Positions 7,752 through 16,625 of a stretch of DNA of 32,779 nucleotides are shown one piece after another; the first letter of the stretch is position 1, and each line of letters begins with the position of its first letter. The notes beneath the pieces are model-generated. The model searched no databases, was not told the DNA's origin, and worked only from the letters and a program-made list of their open reading frames with translations. Both the position numbers and the translations under genes were made by a program. The stretch spans positions 1 to 32,779 of the forward strand of contig JAHEKQ010000029.1 in assembly GCA_024638265.1 (NCBI GenBank), written 5' to 3'. The stretch comes from Flammeovirgaceae bacterium. Lineage in GTDB: Bacteria > Bacteroidota > Bacteroidia > Cytophagales > Cyclobacteriaceae.

Positions 7752-8839
7752 TTCTCCTGGCTTATATTAATTAAATGATTAACAATCCTCTCTGCAGTTT
7801 TTCCATCCCAAAGTTCCGGGATTTCTCCTTTCTTCCAATTACCCTCTTTGAGTTTTTTGAATGCCGGCATTAATGCTGCAGGATCGGTCCCTAATAATTC
7901 ATTGGTCCCCACCGTTACAGTCTCCGGTCTTTCAGTGCTGTTTCTCAGGGTCATACATGGTATTCCAAGCACGGTGGCTTCTTCGGTTATCCCGCCACTG
8001 TCTGTCACCACACAATAAGAGTTTTTTACCAGGTAAATAAACTCCAGGTAGGGCATCGGGTCTGTCATAAAGAGGTTATCCCCAGAAAGTTGAATGTTTG
8101 AAAGGTTCCCTGCTGTACGTGGATGGACGGGGAAAATAACTTTTTTAGGTGCTGCTGCTATACATACCTCCCTGAGGAGTTCTGAGAGCTGATGTTCCTC
8201 ATCAACGTTGTTTGGCCGATGTAGTGTTAGTGCGACATAACTGCCTTGTTCCAATTCCTGGTCTTTCCAGAATGAAGGCTTCTTCAATCTGGCGAGGTTG
8301 GTGAGCAAGGTATCTATCATGGTATTCCCCACGAAAATGATCTGATCCTCAGATATTCCTGAGGCAATGAGATGATTATTAGCAGTGATTGAAGTGGTAT
8401 AGAAATAATCCGTTATCGAGTCCGTTACAATCCGGTTCACCTCCTCCGGCATTGTCATATCTCCTGAGCGGATGCCTCCCTCTACATGAGCCACTTTCAA
8501 ATGGAGTTTCTTTGCTGCAATAGAACAGGCCATCGTAGAGTTAACATCTCCTACCACCATACAGAGATCGGCCGGCGAATCCAACAATAAAGCCTCATAA
8601 CGCTCCATGATCTTGGCTGTCTGCTCTGCCTGGCTACCTGAACCAACTTCCAGGTTAATATCAGGTTTGGGAATCCCCAATTGTTCGAAGAAGCTCTCTG
8701 ACATATTTTTATCATAGTGTTGGCCTGAATGTATTAGTCGCCAGGACAATTGCGGCATACTTTTGTTTTTCAGTTCGGCAATAATTGGGGCGATCTTCAT
8801 GAAATTGGGCCTTGCCCCTGCTATAATATCAATTTTCAT
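7748..8839 (-). CDS. wecB: Non-hydrolysing UDP-N-acetylglucosamine 2-epimerase
   Basis: A 363-aa GT-B-fold enzyme converting UDP-GlcNAc to UDP-ManNAc for surface polysaccharide. It contains the family landmarks GARPNFMKIAPI (8-19), HSGQHYDKNMSESFFEQL, GDVNST (Asp98), HVEGGIRSGD (Glu120), PEEVNR (Glu132/133), LTLHRPNN (His207) and VTDSGGITEEATVLGIP. These correspond to the Asp, Glu, Glu and His catalytic positions known in E. coli WecB. The ATG at 8839 overlaps the kdsC stop by 4 nt, so translation of the two is probably coupled. No ManNAc dehydrogenase follows in this operon, so the fate of UDP-ManNAc must be encoded elsewhere. Confidence 0.93.
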   Translation of the reverse strand: MKIDIIAGARPNFMKIAPIIAELKNKSMPQLSWRLIHSGQHYDKNMSESFFEQLGIPKPDINLEVGSGSQAEQTAKIMERYEALLLDSPADLCMVVGDVNSTMACSIAAKKLHLKVAHVEGGIRSGDMTMPEEVNRIVTDSITDYFYTTSITANNHLIASGISEDQIIFVGNTMIDTLLTNLARLKKPSFWKDQELEQGSYVALTLHRPNNVDEEHQLSELLREVCIAAAPKKVIFPVHPRTAGNLSNIQLSGDNLFMTDPMPYLEFIYLVKNSYCVVTDSGGITEEATVLGIPCMTLRNSTERPETVTVGTNELLGTDPAALMPAFKKLKEGNWKKGEIPELWDGKTAERIVNHLINISQEK

Positions 8840-9366
8840 ACTTTCCCCTCCAACAATTCATCCATCCAGCCTCTTGAAAGGATCAGGTAGTCAGCAATTT
8901 CACGATAGGCCCCCTCACCACCGGCACGATCCGCTACCAGGTCTGCTCTTTCAGCGACATAGCCAGGGGCATCGTTCGGAGTGCATCCTATGCCGCAATT
9001 TTCAATAAGTTCGAGGTCATTCAGATCATCTCCAATATACATGACCTGACTCCATTCCACCTTCCTCTTTTCCATTTCAGCAGAAAGCGCTTCTCGCTTA
9101 TTTTTTATCCCGTGAAAATGAAAATCAAATTTGAGTTCTTCGCAGCGCTTCCTTACCACTTTGGAATCTCTTCCGGTAATTACTCCCACTATAATCCCAA
9201 ATCGTCTAAGTTGCTTGACAATAAGTCCATCTTTGACGTTGAAATGCTTGTATTCAACCCCATTGTCATCATAAATGATCTTGCCATCAGTCAATACACC
9301 ATCGACATCTGTGACAAGCATCTTAATTTCGCCGAATTTGTCCCTCAGGGAATCGTCAATTACCAT
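8836..9366 (-). CDS. kdsC: KdsC-type HAD phosphatase (KDO-8-P phosphatase)
   Basis: A 176-aa HAD phosphatase without a cap domain. The nucleophile motif is DVDGVLT with Asp20 and Asp22, motif II is VITGRDS, and motif IV is GDDLNDLEL. It would dephosphorylate KDO-8-phosphate made by KdsA in the same operon. The ATG at 9366 gives the usual family length and an N-terminus of about 15 residues before the DxDGVLT motif. A longer frame to 9471 would overlap the divergent acylase gene and contains a promoter-like element, so I rejected it. First gene of the operon kdsC-wecB-epimerase-kdsA. Confidence 0.93.
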   Translation of the reverse strand: MVIDDSLRDKFGEIKMLVTDVDGVLTDGKIIYDDNGVEYKHFNVKDGLIVKQLRRFGIIVGVITGRDSKVVRKRCEELKFDFHFHGIKNKREALSAEMEKRKVEWSQVMYIGDDLNDLELIENCGIGCTPNDAPGYVAERADLVADRAGGEGAYREIADYLILSRGWMDELLEGKV

Positions 9367-9374
9367 CACGGAGG

Positions 9375-9382
9375 CAAATATA
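9375..9382 (-). promoter_or_regulatory. -7 promoter element of the kdsC operon
   Basis: On the minus strand TATATTTG matches the Bacteroidetes TAnnTTTG element exactly, only 8 nt before the kdsC ATG. Transcription would start at or a few bases before the start codon, giving a nearly leaderless message. No convincing -33 TTTG is visible, which lowers confidence. Confidence 0.4.
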
Positions 9383-9458
9383 TAAGTAATTCCAAGGCTG
9401 ATTAGCTCCGGATGCTGAAATTTACCTTGTATAATGCCAATATTTTGTTTACTTCGAA

Positions 9459-11882
9459 ATGCGTATGGCAAGGGGATTCAAACTGATATTTGGCTTACTC
9501 ATTTTCGTGGGCTGGATATACTTTGCCAACTCAAGCCATAGAATCGGAGATATCCCCCTTCCTCCCGTCGGTAAATTACTAGACCCATTCCAGGGCTACT
9601 TGCAGAATGGTGATAATGGTAATCCTGATTTCTCAGGGGAATTTACCCTTGAGGGATTAAATGCTCCTGTGCAGGTCTTCTACGATTCCAATATGGTGCC
9701 GCATATTTACGCTGAATCGGACGGGGATCTTTCCATGGTTCAAGGCTATATTACCGCCAGCCTTAGACTGTGGCAAATGGATCTGCAATCCAGATCTGCC
9801 TCCGGAAGAATATCAGAAGTTATGGGAATCGGGGCTCTGAACCTCGATCGTGAGACTCGCAGAAAAGGTTTGGTATTTGGTGCGGAAAAGATCCGGAATG
9901 AAATGGGCGAAAAATACCCGGACATCTGGTCCAATCTTGAAAATTATGCCCAGGGGGTTAATGCCTACATCAATTCGTTATCGTATTCAGAGTATCCTAT
10001 CGAATTTAAACTCCTGGATTATTCCCCTGAAGAGTGGGACCCCTTTAATACCGTACTTCTTATACAATATATGAATGACCTGCTTGGGGGTTGGGATCGC
10101 GATATTGAGAATACGAACTTTGCTGCCCTTTTTGGAAAGGAAACCTTTGATTCACTATTCTTCCCTTCATTTCTCGATCCGATAATTCCAAAGGAAACCT
10201 GGGAGTTTGAGGCGCTCACCCTGGCGAATGATACCATTGAAATTGATTCCATCTTCAATATCAGGGAATATCGAAGGTCCAATCCCGACAACGGCAGTAA
10301 CAATTGGGCAGTTTCCGGTAACAAAACACGTTCGGGATTTCCGATCCTCGCCAATGATACCCATCTGCGCCTGTGGCTTCCCTCACTTTGGAATATCCAG
10401 CATCTACATTCCCCGAATACCAACACGGCCGGATTTGTATTCTCGGGAGCACCGGGTATTGTGATTGGTTTCAACGATTCCATCGCCTGGGCATTTACCA
10501 ATGCACCCAGGGATCAACGGGATTGGTATGATATTCAGTTCAGAAATGGAAAGGATGAGTATTATCACGATGGAGAATGGAAGGAAACGAAAATGAGAAT
10601 TGAAGAAATCGCAGTGAAGGGAGAAGACCCATTTGTGGATACCGTATACTATACTCATCATGGTCCTGTCGTATTCGACGATTCCTTTCCCGGTAATGGA
10701 TCAAGGGCGAACCTGGCTTTCCGTTGGATAGGCCATGATCCTTCAAGGATCATTACTGCTCTCAGGCGTATGGTCAAAGTCTCGAATTATGAAGAGTTTA
10801 AATCAGCCCTGGAAAACTGGGATTCACCCGCGCAAAACGCAGTTTTTGCCAGTACAAATGGTGATATAGCAATGAGAGTCGAAGGAACATTCCCCTTAAA
10901 ATGGGAAGGACAGGGAGTATTTGTGATGGATGGAAGTAACCCCCAACACGATTGGCAAGGATTCATCCCCCACGAACACAATGCCTTTCAACTCAATCCG
11001 GAAAGGAATTTCGTTAGTTCGGCCAATCAATACCCGGTCACTGAATCCTATCCATATTTCGTTTATAACGCCAGTCATGAGACCTATCGCAACAGGATCA
11101 TCAACAGGATACTTACCGATATGGACAGTGCTGGTGTGGAGGATATCATGGAAATGCAACAAAATGTTTACAACATAAAAGCGGAAGAAGGGGTCTCGCT
11201 TTTATTGGACAGCCTTGACAGAGAGAGTCTTAATGACGAAGAAACTGCAATGATTGACGAGTTGGAAAATTGGAATTTTGAATATGCCCCGGAACTTACG
11301 CAACCCGTTCTTTTTGATTACTGGTGGAGGTTTTTCCGGCGTGATCTCTGGGATGAGCTCGATATCGAAGAGTATCCCATTTCCTGGCCAAGCCAGGCAA
11401 GTACTATAAAGCTATTGAGAGAGGAAGCTATTGACCAATGGCTGGATAATCAAAGAACACCCAATCGTGAAGGTTTTTCTGACCTGGTAACGATTAATTT
11501 TAAACGGGCCGTTAGCAGAATCCAGGAAAGGGAAGATGAAATTGGAAGCCGGTTAAAGTGGAGAGAAGTTAATAATGTACGATTAATGCATATGTCTACG
11601 CAGATCGAACCATTCAACTCAGAAAGGCTCGATATAGGCGGTTCAGGAGACGTGATCATGGCAGCCAACGGAACCCATGGACCATCACAACGGATGGTTG
11701 TTGAAATGACCACCCCACCGAAGGCCTTTGTGAGTCTTCCGGGCGGATTATCAGGGGCTCCTGGGAGTTCTCTTTACATGAATTTTCTGCCCTACTACGA
11801 AAATGGAGAGTACATTCAGCTGAAATTATCTATTACGGAATCTGAGGCATTACATGTACAAATATTTACCCCTGATGAATGA
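9459..11882 (+). CDS. Penicillin-acylase-family (S45) N-terminal nucleophile amidohydrolase
   Basis: An 807-aa precursor of the S45 family, whose members cleave amide bonds of acylated substrates (beta-lactam side chains, acyl-homoserine lactones, N-acyl peptides). Residues 8-23 form a membrane segment or uncleaved signal. The alpha-chain region carries VPHIYAES and QGYITASLRLWQMDLQSR. The autocatalytic site is DNGSNNWAVSG, so Ser280 would become the new N-terminal nucleophile of the beta chain after self-cleavage. ANDTHLRLWLP and GAPGIVIGFNDSIAWAFTNAPRDQ follow as expected. The natural substrate is not predictable; quorum-signal degradation is one option. ATG 9459 is used, and a second ATG two codons later is possible. 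The stop overlaps the next gene by 4 nt. Confidence 0.93.
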   Translation: MRMARGFKLIFGLLIFVGWIYFANSSHRIGDIPLPPVGKLLDPFQGYLQNGDNGNPDFSGEFTLEGLNAPVQVFYDSNMVPHIYAESDGDLSMVQGYITASLRLWQMDLQSRSASGRISEVMGIGALNLDRETRRKGLVFGAEKIRNEMGEKYPDIWSNLENYAQGVNAYINSLSYSEYPIEFKLLDYSPEEWDPFNTVLLIQYMNDLLGGWDRDIENTNFAALFGKETFDSLFFPSFLDPIIPKETWEFEALTLANDTIEIDSIFNIREYRRSNPDNGSNNWAVSGNKTRSGFPILANDTHLRLWLPSLWNIQHLHSPNTNTAGFVFSGAPGIVIGFNDSIAWAFTNAPRDQRDWYDIQFRNGKDEYYHDGEWKETKMRIEEIAVKGEDPFVDTVYYTHHGPVVFDDSFPGNGSRANLAFRWIGHDPSRIITALRRMVKVSNYEEFKSALENWDSPAQNAVFASTNGDIAMRVEGTFPLKWEGQGVFVMDGSNPQHDWQGFIPHEHNAFQLNPERNFVSSANQYPVTESYPYFVYNASHETYRNRIINRILTDMDSAGVEDIMEMQQNVYNIKAEEGVSLLLDSLDRESLNDEETAMIDELENWNFEYAPELTQPVLFDYWWRFFRRDLWDELDIEEYPISWPSQASTIKLLREEAIDQWLDNQRTPNREGFSDLVTINFKRAVSRIQEREDEIGSRLKWREVNNVRLMHMSTQIEPFNSERLDIGGSGDVIMAANGTHGPSQRMVVEMTTPPKAFVSLPGGLSGAPGSSLYMNFLPYYENGEYIQLKLSITESEALHVQIFTPDE

Positions 11883-12250
11883 AATTCCTGGTTAAGACCA
11901 TATTAGCTGCAGGCCTTACAATTCTATTGTCGCCCTATTTCCCTTTCTGGGCTTCAGCAATTGCCATACTAATTCTGAATTTTGTGGTCAGGACCGGAGG
12001 ATGGAGTTCGTTCTTCTCCGGATTCTTCGGAATGGGTATCACCTGGAGCGTCTATGCATGGATGCTCTCCGCAGGAGATGCTACTCTAATCAATGAAAAG
12101 ATTTCAGAGGTGTTCATGGGCCTTCCGTCGGATCTTATGTTTCTTATCGCAGGAACGATCGGTGCAATTACAGGAGGTATCAGTGGACTGACGGGTTTCC
12201 TATTAACTCCTAAAAAAGTGGTTAAATCCAGTGGTAATCCCTACCACTGA
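11879..12250 (+). CDS. Small integral membrane protein, unknown function
   Basis: A 123-aa protein with three to four predicted membrane segments: about residues 8-26, 27-38, 45-65 and 86-108. The last is a glycine-rich helix (MFLIAGTIGAITGGISGLTGFLL). No family recognised. The ATG sits in the stop of the S45 acylase gene (ATGA, 11879-11882), which implies cotranslation and a possible link to the membrane-anchored acylase. Its 3' end overlaps the convergent 12241-13671 gene by 10 nt. Confidence 0.7.
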   Translation: MKFLVKTILAAGLTILLSPYFPFWASAIAILILNFVVRTGGWSSFFSGFFGMGITWSVYAWMLSAGDATLINEKISEVFMGLPSDLMFLIAGTIGAITGGISGLTGFLLTPKKVVKSSGNPYH

Positions 12251-13671
12251 TCAAGCTTTTTCCAGCTCGGCACTCCGCTGAAGCCAAACAAACCCTTTTC
12301 TTTAATAGCTAGCTCTATCTTTTTAGGGACATACTTTTCCCAACCATCAATTCCCATCTCAATCATCTCAAGGATATCATCTGAAATTATATGCAGATGG
12401 TTGGTATTGGCATTCTCAATCTTCTTGATCTTCTTATTGTCCTTAAGAAATTCAAGTAGGTGTCTAAGATGTGGAGCTACCTGGATATCTTCGAGGGTGT
12501 AAATGCCTTCCCCTCCCCTCTTTAGGGATGGATAAACATATACCTTGACATTGTTGCCGAAAAGGGTACCAAATGCCTCCAGGATACCTCCCTGGAGTCC
12601 TTCATAATAGCTCTCTGTAAAGACCTGTTCAAGATTATAGATACCTAAAATGATTCCAATCTTCTTTCCACGGGTAATTCCTGTAAGGTATTCCACCAAC
12701 CGGTAGTATTCGTGGTAATTACTGACCATAACATGTCTACCCAGGCTGCAGATCATATCTGCCCTTACCAGGAAGTCCTCTTCGTCAACCTCACCTCCTT
12801 TCTTCAAGTCGTTCAGCGTCAATTCAGTAAGTGCCAGGATATTGTTCTGGTCGACATCCTCCTCCGACTTGAATGACTTCAATGATTTTAACAGCATATC
12901 CACATTCACCAGCGTCACTGGTCTGAACCTACCGCGAAGTACCAGCACATTTTTTTTATACAGGGTTTCCGAGGGTTGTAGTACATGACCATCCGGACCA
13001 AACATTGCCGCTTTAGTAAATCCTTTGCTGACTAATTTCAACGCCAGTACCCGGTTGTCAACATGGTCAAAATCCGGACCCTTCAACCTGATCATATCGA
13101 TTTCAATACGCTCGGGAGACAGATCATCCATAAGGGATTGTACCAGTTCATCTTCACTTCTGATAAAGAAGCAGGCAAAGATCAGGTTTACTCCAATGAC
13201 CCCCAGGCAATTCTGTTGCATCAGATTGGAACGATCTCTCATTTTCACATGAATCACACACTCGTTGGGTTCGGAACTGGGTGAGAGCTGAAATTTCATT
13301 CCAACCCATCCGTGAGGACGATTTGACCTGGAGTAGTTGAGTGCTTCTACTGTATTGGCAAACGCAAAGAAGAGACTTCGATCAGCGCGATTGCCTAATC
13401 TCTCAGGGAGTAGTTCATATTCCTTGTCCAGCATCTGATGAAGTCTGCTTTCCGTTACATACCGATCGCATTCCCCATAAATTGCATCAGAAAAGCTCAT
13501 GTCGTATGCAGACATTGTTTTTGCCACGGTTCCCGAGGCGCCACCTGCCTTAAAAAAATTTGCTGCTACTTCCTGCCCCGCTCCGATCTCTGCAAATGAG
13601 CCATAGATATCAGGACGCATGTTGACCTTAAGCGCTTTCTCCTTCGTTGTGAGTGTTCTAAACTGGGTCAT
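12241..13671 (-). CDS. Conserved protein of unknown function (476 aa)
   Basis: A cytoplasmic-looking 476-aa protein without signal peptide or membrane segments. I recognise the family by its conserved stretches (YGSFAEIGAGQEVAANFF, AGGASGTVAKTMSAYDM, GPDFDHVDNRVLALKLV, KAAMFGPDGHVLQPSE, VLRGRFRPVTLVNVDML, GKKIGIILGIYNLEQ). From memory it is widespread in Bacteroidetes and also seen in cyanobacteria. Relatives are often given inconsistent labels (nicotinate-nucleotide adenylyltransferase, TonB-dependent receptor), none supported by visible motifs: there is no HxGH nucleotidyltransferase motif and no beta-barrel signal. It stands alone, divergent from the antiporter gene. Confidence 0.88.
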   Translation of the reverse strand: MTQFRTLTTKEKALKVNMRPDIYGSFAEIGAGQEVAANFFKAGGASGTVAKTMSAYDMSFSDAIYGECDRYVTESRLHQMLDKEYELLPERLGNRADRSLFFAFANTVEALNYSRSNRPHGWVGMKFQLSPSSEPNECVIHVKMRDRSNLMQQNCLGVIGVNLIFACFFIRSEDELVQSLMDDLSPERIEIDMIRLKGPDFDHVDNRVLALKLVSKGFTKAAMFGPDGHVLQPSETLYKKNVLVLRGRFRPVTLVNVDMLLKSLKSFKSEEDVDQNNILALTELTLNDLKKGGEVDEEDFLVRADMICSLGRHVMVSNYHEYYRLVEYLTGITRGKKIGIILGIYNLEQVFTESYYEGLQGGILEAFGTLFGNNVKVYVYPSLKRGGEGIYTLEDIQVAPHLRHLLEFLKDNKKIKKIENANTNHLHIISDDILEMIEMGIDGWEKYVPKKIELAIKEKGLFGFSGVPSWKKLDQW

Positions 13672-13824
13672 CTGACCGTCCCCCTTTTTTCAATACGATA
13701 TTAACAAAAATTGTGCACGAATAGATCGTTAATATGTTTTTTTAGTTTTAAATGAAAATGAAGTTTCCTAAATTCCGAAGCTTTAATTCAACCAAAATAA
13801 AAAGCCTAAACCTAAAAACGTGTT
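13672..13824. promoter_or_regulatory. Divergent promoter region with long-spaced inverted repeat
   Basis: This 153-nt gap separates two divergent genes. ATATTAAC (13698-13705) and GTTAATAT (13728-13735) are perfect 8-bp inverted arms around a 22-nt spacer containing GTGCAC. A T-rich run follows the right arm, so a hairpin on the plus strand is also possible. On the minus strand AATTTTTG within the spacer resembles a -7 element with its first base changed. This could be an operator shared by both genes. Confidence 0.35.
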
Positions 13825-15114
13825 ATGCAAGTTCTTGACTTTATCACGCTGCTTATCATTATGGCAGCCATTTTTCTCCTTGTAAATCTTAAATACCTCA
13901 AACTTCCGTCCACCATCGGTCTGATGATCCTGGCCATTGGACTGTCTGGGTTTATTGTTTTCGGGGAAGTTCTGTTCAGTACGCTGAAAGACATTTCCAC
14001 CAATATGATGACTCAATTCCAGTTTTCGGAAGTATTGTTCCAGGTGATGTTGAGTTTCCTGCTGTTTGCGGGAGCCCTCGATATGAACCTGCAAAAGCTT
14101 GGGGAGGAGAAATGGCCTATTCTGATCCTGGCCACACTTGGGGTACTAATATCCACGTTTGTGGTGGGTACGGCAGTCTTCTACATACTCCCACTCGTTG
14201 GAATTAATATCGCCTACATGCATTGTCTGCTATTCGGAGCACTCATCAGCCCCACAGATCCGATTGCAGTACTGGCTATGATTAAAAAGACAACTGTTTC
14301 CAAGAACCTCGAGGCAGAAATCGCCGGTGAATCCCTTTTTAACGATGGTGTTGGTGTAGTAGTATTTCTTACCATTTTCGAAATCGCCGAGGGAGGTGTT
14401 GAGCATTTCGAACCCATCATGGCACTCGAACTCTTCGGTGTAGAAGTATTGGGGGGACTTCTCCTGGGTGCTGCAATTGGATATATCGGATTATATCTTC
14501 TAAAGGTCATTGATAATACACATACTGAAATTGAAGTTCTCGTCACCTTATCTATGGTATTAGGTGGTGCATCCATCGCAAAATACCTGCACGTGTCGGG
14601 TCCATTGGCCATGGTGGTAATGGGACTATGGGTAGGTCGTGAAGGCCGCACGAAGGATGCCGATGCTGCTGGAGAATATGTATATAAATTCTGGCACCTG
14701 ATGGATGAGGCTATGAATGCCATCCTGTTTATCCTGATAGGATTACAGATTATTAGGATTGCCGATGAACTGGCAGGACAGAATATGGTATTCCTCTTCG
14801 CTATACCGTTGGCAATTGTGGTGGTACTTATTGCACGGTTTCTCGGTGTGGGAATACCGATAACTATTATGAGAATATGGCAGAAATTCCCGCGAATGAC
14901 TATACGGATAATGACCTGGGCAGGGCTCCGGGGGGGAATATCCGTTGCTCTTGCACTTTCATTGTATGAAGCAACGGAATCCGGGTTCAAGCTTCCTCAA
15001 TACGATATCAACGTCATTACTGCTATGACATATGGGGTAGTACTCTTCTCTATTGTGGGGCAGGGACTGACTGTGAAACGAATGTTTACCAAGTATCAAC
15101 AACTGAACGGTTGA
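13825..15114 (+). CDS. NhaP-type Na+(K+)/H+ antiporter, CPA1 family
   Basis: A 429-aa inner-membrane protein with about 12-13 hydrophobic segments. The CPA1 ion-site signatures are present: FAGALDMNLQKL near 81-92, ISPTDP (141-146, Asp145), and GESLFNDGVGVVVF with Asn173-Asp174. TWAGLRGGISVALALSL is the conserved arginine-containing helix near the C-terminus. It exchanges cytoplasmic Na+ or K+ for external protons, giving pH and salt homeostasis suited to a marine cell. The C-terminal cytoplasmic tail is very short, so no TrkA-type regulatory domain is present. A strong terminator ends the gene, and a Na+-coupled symporter gene follows. Confidence 0.92.
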   Translation: MQVLDFITLLIIMAAIFLLVNLKYLKLPSTIGLMILAIGLSGFIVFGEVLFSTLKDISTNMMTQFQFSEVLFQVMLSFLLFAGALDMNLQKLGEEKWPILILATLGVLISTFVVGTAVFYILPLVGINIAYMHCLLFGALISPTDPIAVLAMIKKTTVSKNLEAEIAGESLFNDGVGVVVFLTIFEIAEGGVEHFEPIMALELFGVEVLGGLLLGAAIGYIGLYLLKVIDNTHTEIEVLVTLSMVLGGASIAKYLHVSGPLAMVVMGLWVGREGRTKDADAAGEYVYKFWHLMDEAMNAILFILIGLQIIRIADELAGQNMVFLFAIPLAIVVVLIARFLGVGIPITIMRIWQKFPRMTIRIMTWAGLRGGISVALALSLYEATESGFKLPQYDINVITAMTYGVVLFSIVGQGLTVKRMFTKYQQLNG

Positions 15115-15130
15115 CCATTACCGCTTACAG

Positions 15131-15162
15131 GAAATGCCGGGCCAGCGTCCGGCATTTCTTTT
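15131..15162 (+). terminator. Rho-independent terminator after the antiporter gene
   Basis: GAAATGCCGG (15131-15140) and CCGGCATTTC (15149-15158) form a perfect 10-bp stem around an 8-nt loop and are followed by TTTT. It separates the antiporter from the NSS transporter gene. Confidence 0.9.
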
Positions 15163-15212
15163 GATTAAAATAAAATAACCCATAATTTTCGCCCCGCGTA
15201 AACTACTAAACT

Positions 15213-16625
15213 ATGGCCGCCAGAGGAGGATTTACCAGTAAATTAGGATTTATTTTAGCAGCAGCAGGATCGGCTGTCGGATTGGGAAATATTTGGAAAT
15301 TCCCCTTCGAGGTAGGTGCAGGTGGTGGTGCTGCCTTTGTACTGATGTACCTACTTTTCTGCTTTGTTTTATGCTTCCCAGTTATGGTTACGGAAATCGC
15401 CATAGGTCGTAAAACCGAAAGAAACCCGGTGGGTGCATTTAAAGCCCTTGGATTCAGTAACTGGAGATTCCTGGGTTTAATGGGAGTCTTGGCGGGAATA
15501 ATTATCCTCTCATTTTACAACGTCATCGCCGGGTGGGCCTTTGGATATTTCTTTGAAATGGTGAGGGGAAATTTTAGCATTGGTAATGAATTCAGTGATT
15601 TCACTGCTAATGTGGTCAAAGTGGGTTCATATGCCTTGATATTTATGGCCGCCACCGGATTTATTGTAATGAAAGGGGTATCAGGGGGAGTAGAGCGTGC
15701 TGCCCGTTTTCTTATGCCCGCACTGATAGTAATGATCCTTGCGCTTGTAGTTTATGCGATTACCCTTCCCAACGCCATTGAAGGAGTAAAATTCTACCTC
15801 ATTCCCGACTGGTCAAAGATCACGCAGGCGAGCACCATCGGTGGAGCTCTCAGGCAGGCCTTCTTTTCACTTTCCCTGGGTATGGGAGCACTAATTACTT
15901 ATGGTAGCTACGTAGGTAAAAAAGACAATATCATTAGTTCAGCAGCTTATATCACATTGACAGACGTGGGGATTGCATTTATCGCAGGCCTAATGATGTT
16001 TCCCCTGGTTGCGTTTAACACGGGGGGTGTGATTGATACCACCCAATCTGGCCCGGGATTGATTTTTGTGACTCTTCCCGGTGTTTTTGAGAATATTGGA
16101 CCCACCTGGGGCATTATTATCGGAGCATTCTTCTTTTTGTTGTTAAGCTTCGCTGCTTTGACCTCTACGGTTTCACTGCTTGAAGTCCCCGTATCCTATG
16201 TTGTGGATGAGTTCCAGGTCAGGCGAAAAAGGGCAGTAATTATTATGTCAATAATCATCTTCGCCATTGGCGTGCCTTCGTTACTGAGTTACGGGATATC
16301 CGATTTTTTCAGTAACAAGTTCGCCCTCCCGTTTGGTGGTGAATCAGCCAATACGACCCAATTCCTGGACTTTGCTTTTAAGATCACGGAAGTGATGCTG
16401 CTCCTTGGGGGAGCTCTGATAACAGTCTTCGCCGCTTATGTCTGGAAAAAGAAGAATCTCGCAGAGGAAATTACCTCCGGTTACAGCTCATACAATACAA
16501 GTATCGTAAAGCCTGTGTTAAACTTCTGTATTTCATTTCTTTGTCCCCTCATGCTTACTTTCCTTCTGATTGTGGTGATCCTGGATAATTTTGCCGGGAT
16601 CAACCTTATTGAGATGATTCTTTGA
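15213..16625 (+). CDS. Sodium-dependent neurotransmitter:sodium symporter family transporter
   Basis: A 470-aa protein with about 11-12 membrane helices and the NSS hallmark in TM1 (GSAVGLGNIWKFPFEVG). Further family landmarks are FPVMVTEIAIGR, TM6-like FFSLSLGMGALITYGSYV and TM8 LSFAALTSTVSLLEVP. Bacterial members (LeuT, MhsT type) import amino acids together with Na+; the substrate of this one is not evident. Upstream, an imperfect -7 element (TAATTTTC) lies about 20 nt before the ATG. Neighbouring a Na+/H+ antiporter fits a sodium-based energy economy, though a terminator separates the two transcripts. Confidence 0.93.
   Translation: MAARGGFTSKLGFILAAAGSAVGLGNIWKFPFEVGAGGGAAFVLMYLLFCFVLCFPVMVTEIAIGRKTERNPVGAFKALGFSNWRFLGLMGVLAGIIILSFYNVIAGWAFGYFFEMVRGNFSIGNEFSDFTANVVKVGSYALIFMAATGFIVMKGVSGGVERAARFLMPALIVMILALVVYAITLPNAIEGVKFYLIPDWSKITQASTIGGALRQAFFSLSLGMGALITYGSYVGKKDNIISSAAYITLTDVGIAFIAGLMMFPLVAFNTGGVIDTTQSGPGLIFVTLPGVFENIGPTWGIIIGAFFFLLLSFAALTSTVSLLEVPVSYVVDEFQVRRKRAVIIMSIIIFAIGVPSLLSYGISDFFSNKFALPFGGESANTTQFLDFAFKITEVMLLLGGALITVFAAYVWKKKNLAEEITSGYSSYNTSIVKPVLNFCISFLCPLMLTFLLIVVILDNFAGINLIEMIL

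Noticed and set aside
9367-9471. Longer N-terminus for KdsC
   Set aside because: It would overlap the divergent acylase start, cover a -7 element, and exceed the family's normal length.
14214-14990. 258-aa minus-strand frame
   Set aside because: Antisense to the NhaP antiporter; Ser/Pro/Ile-rich composition typical of a shadow of membrane helices.
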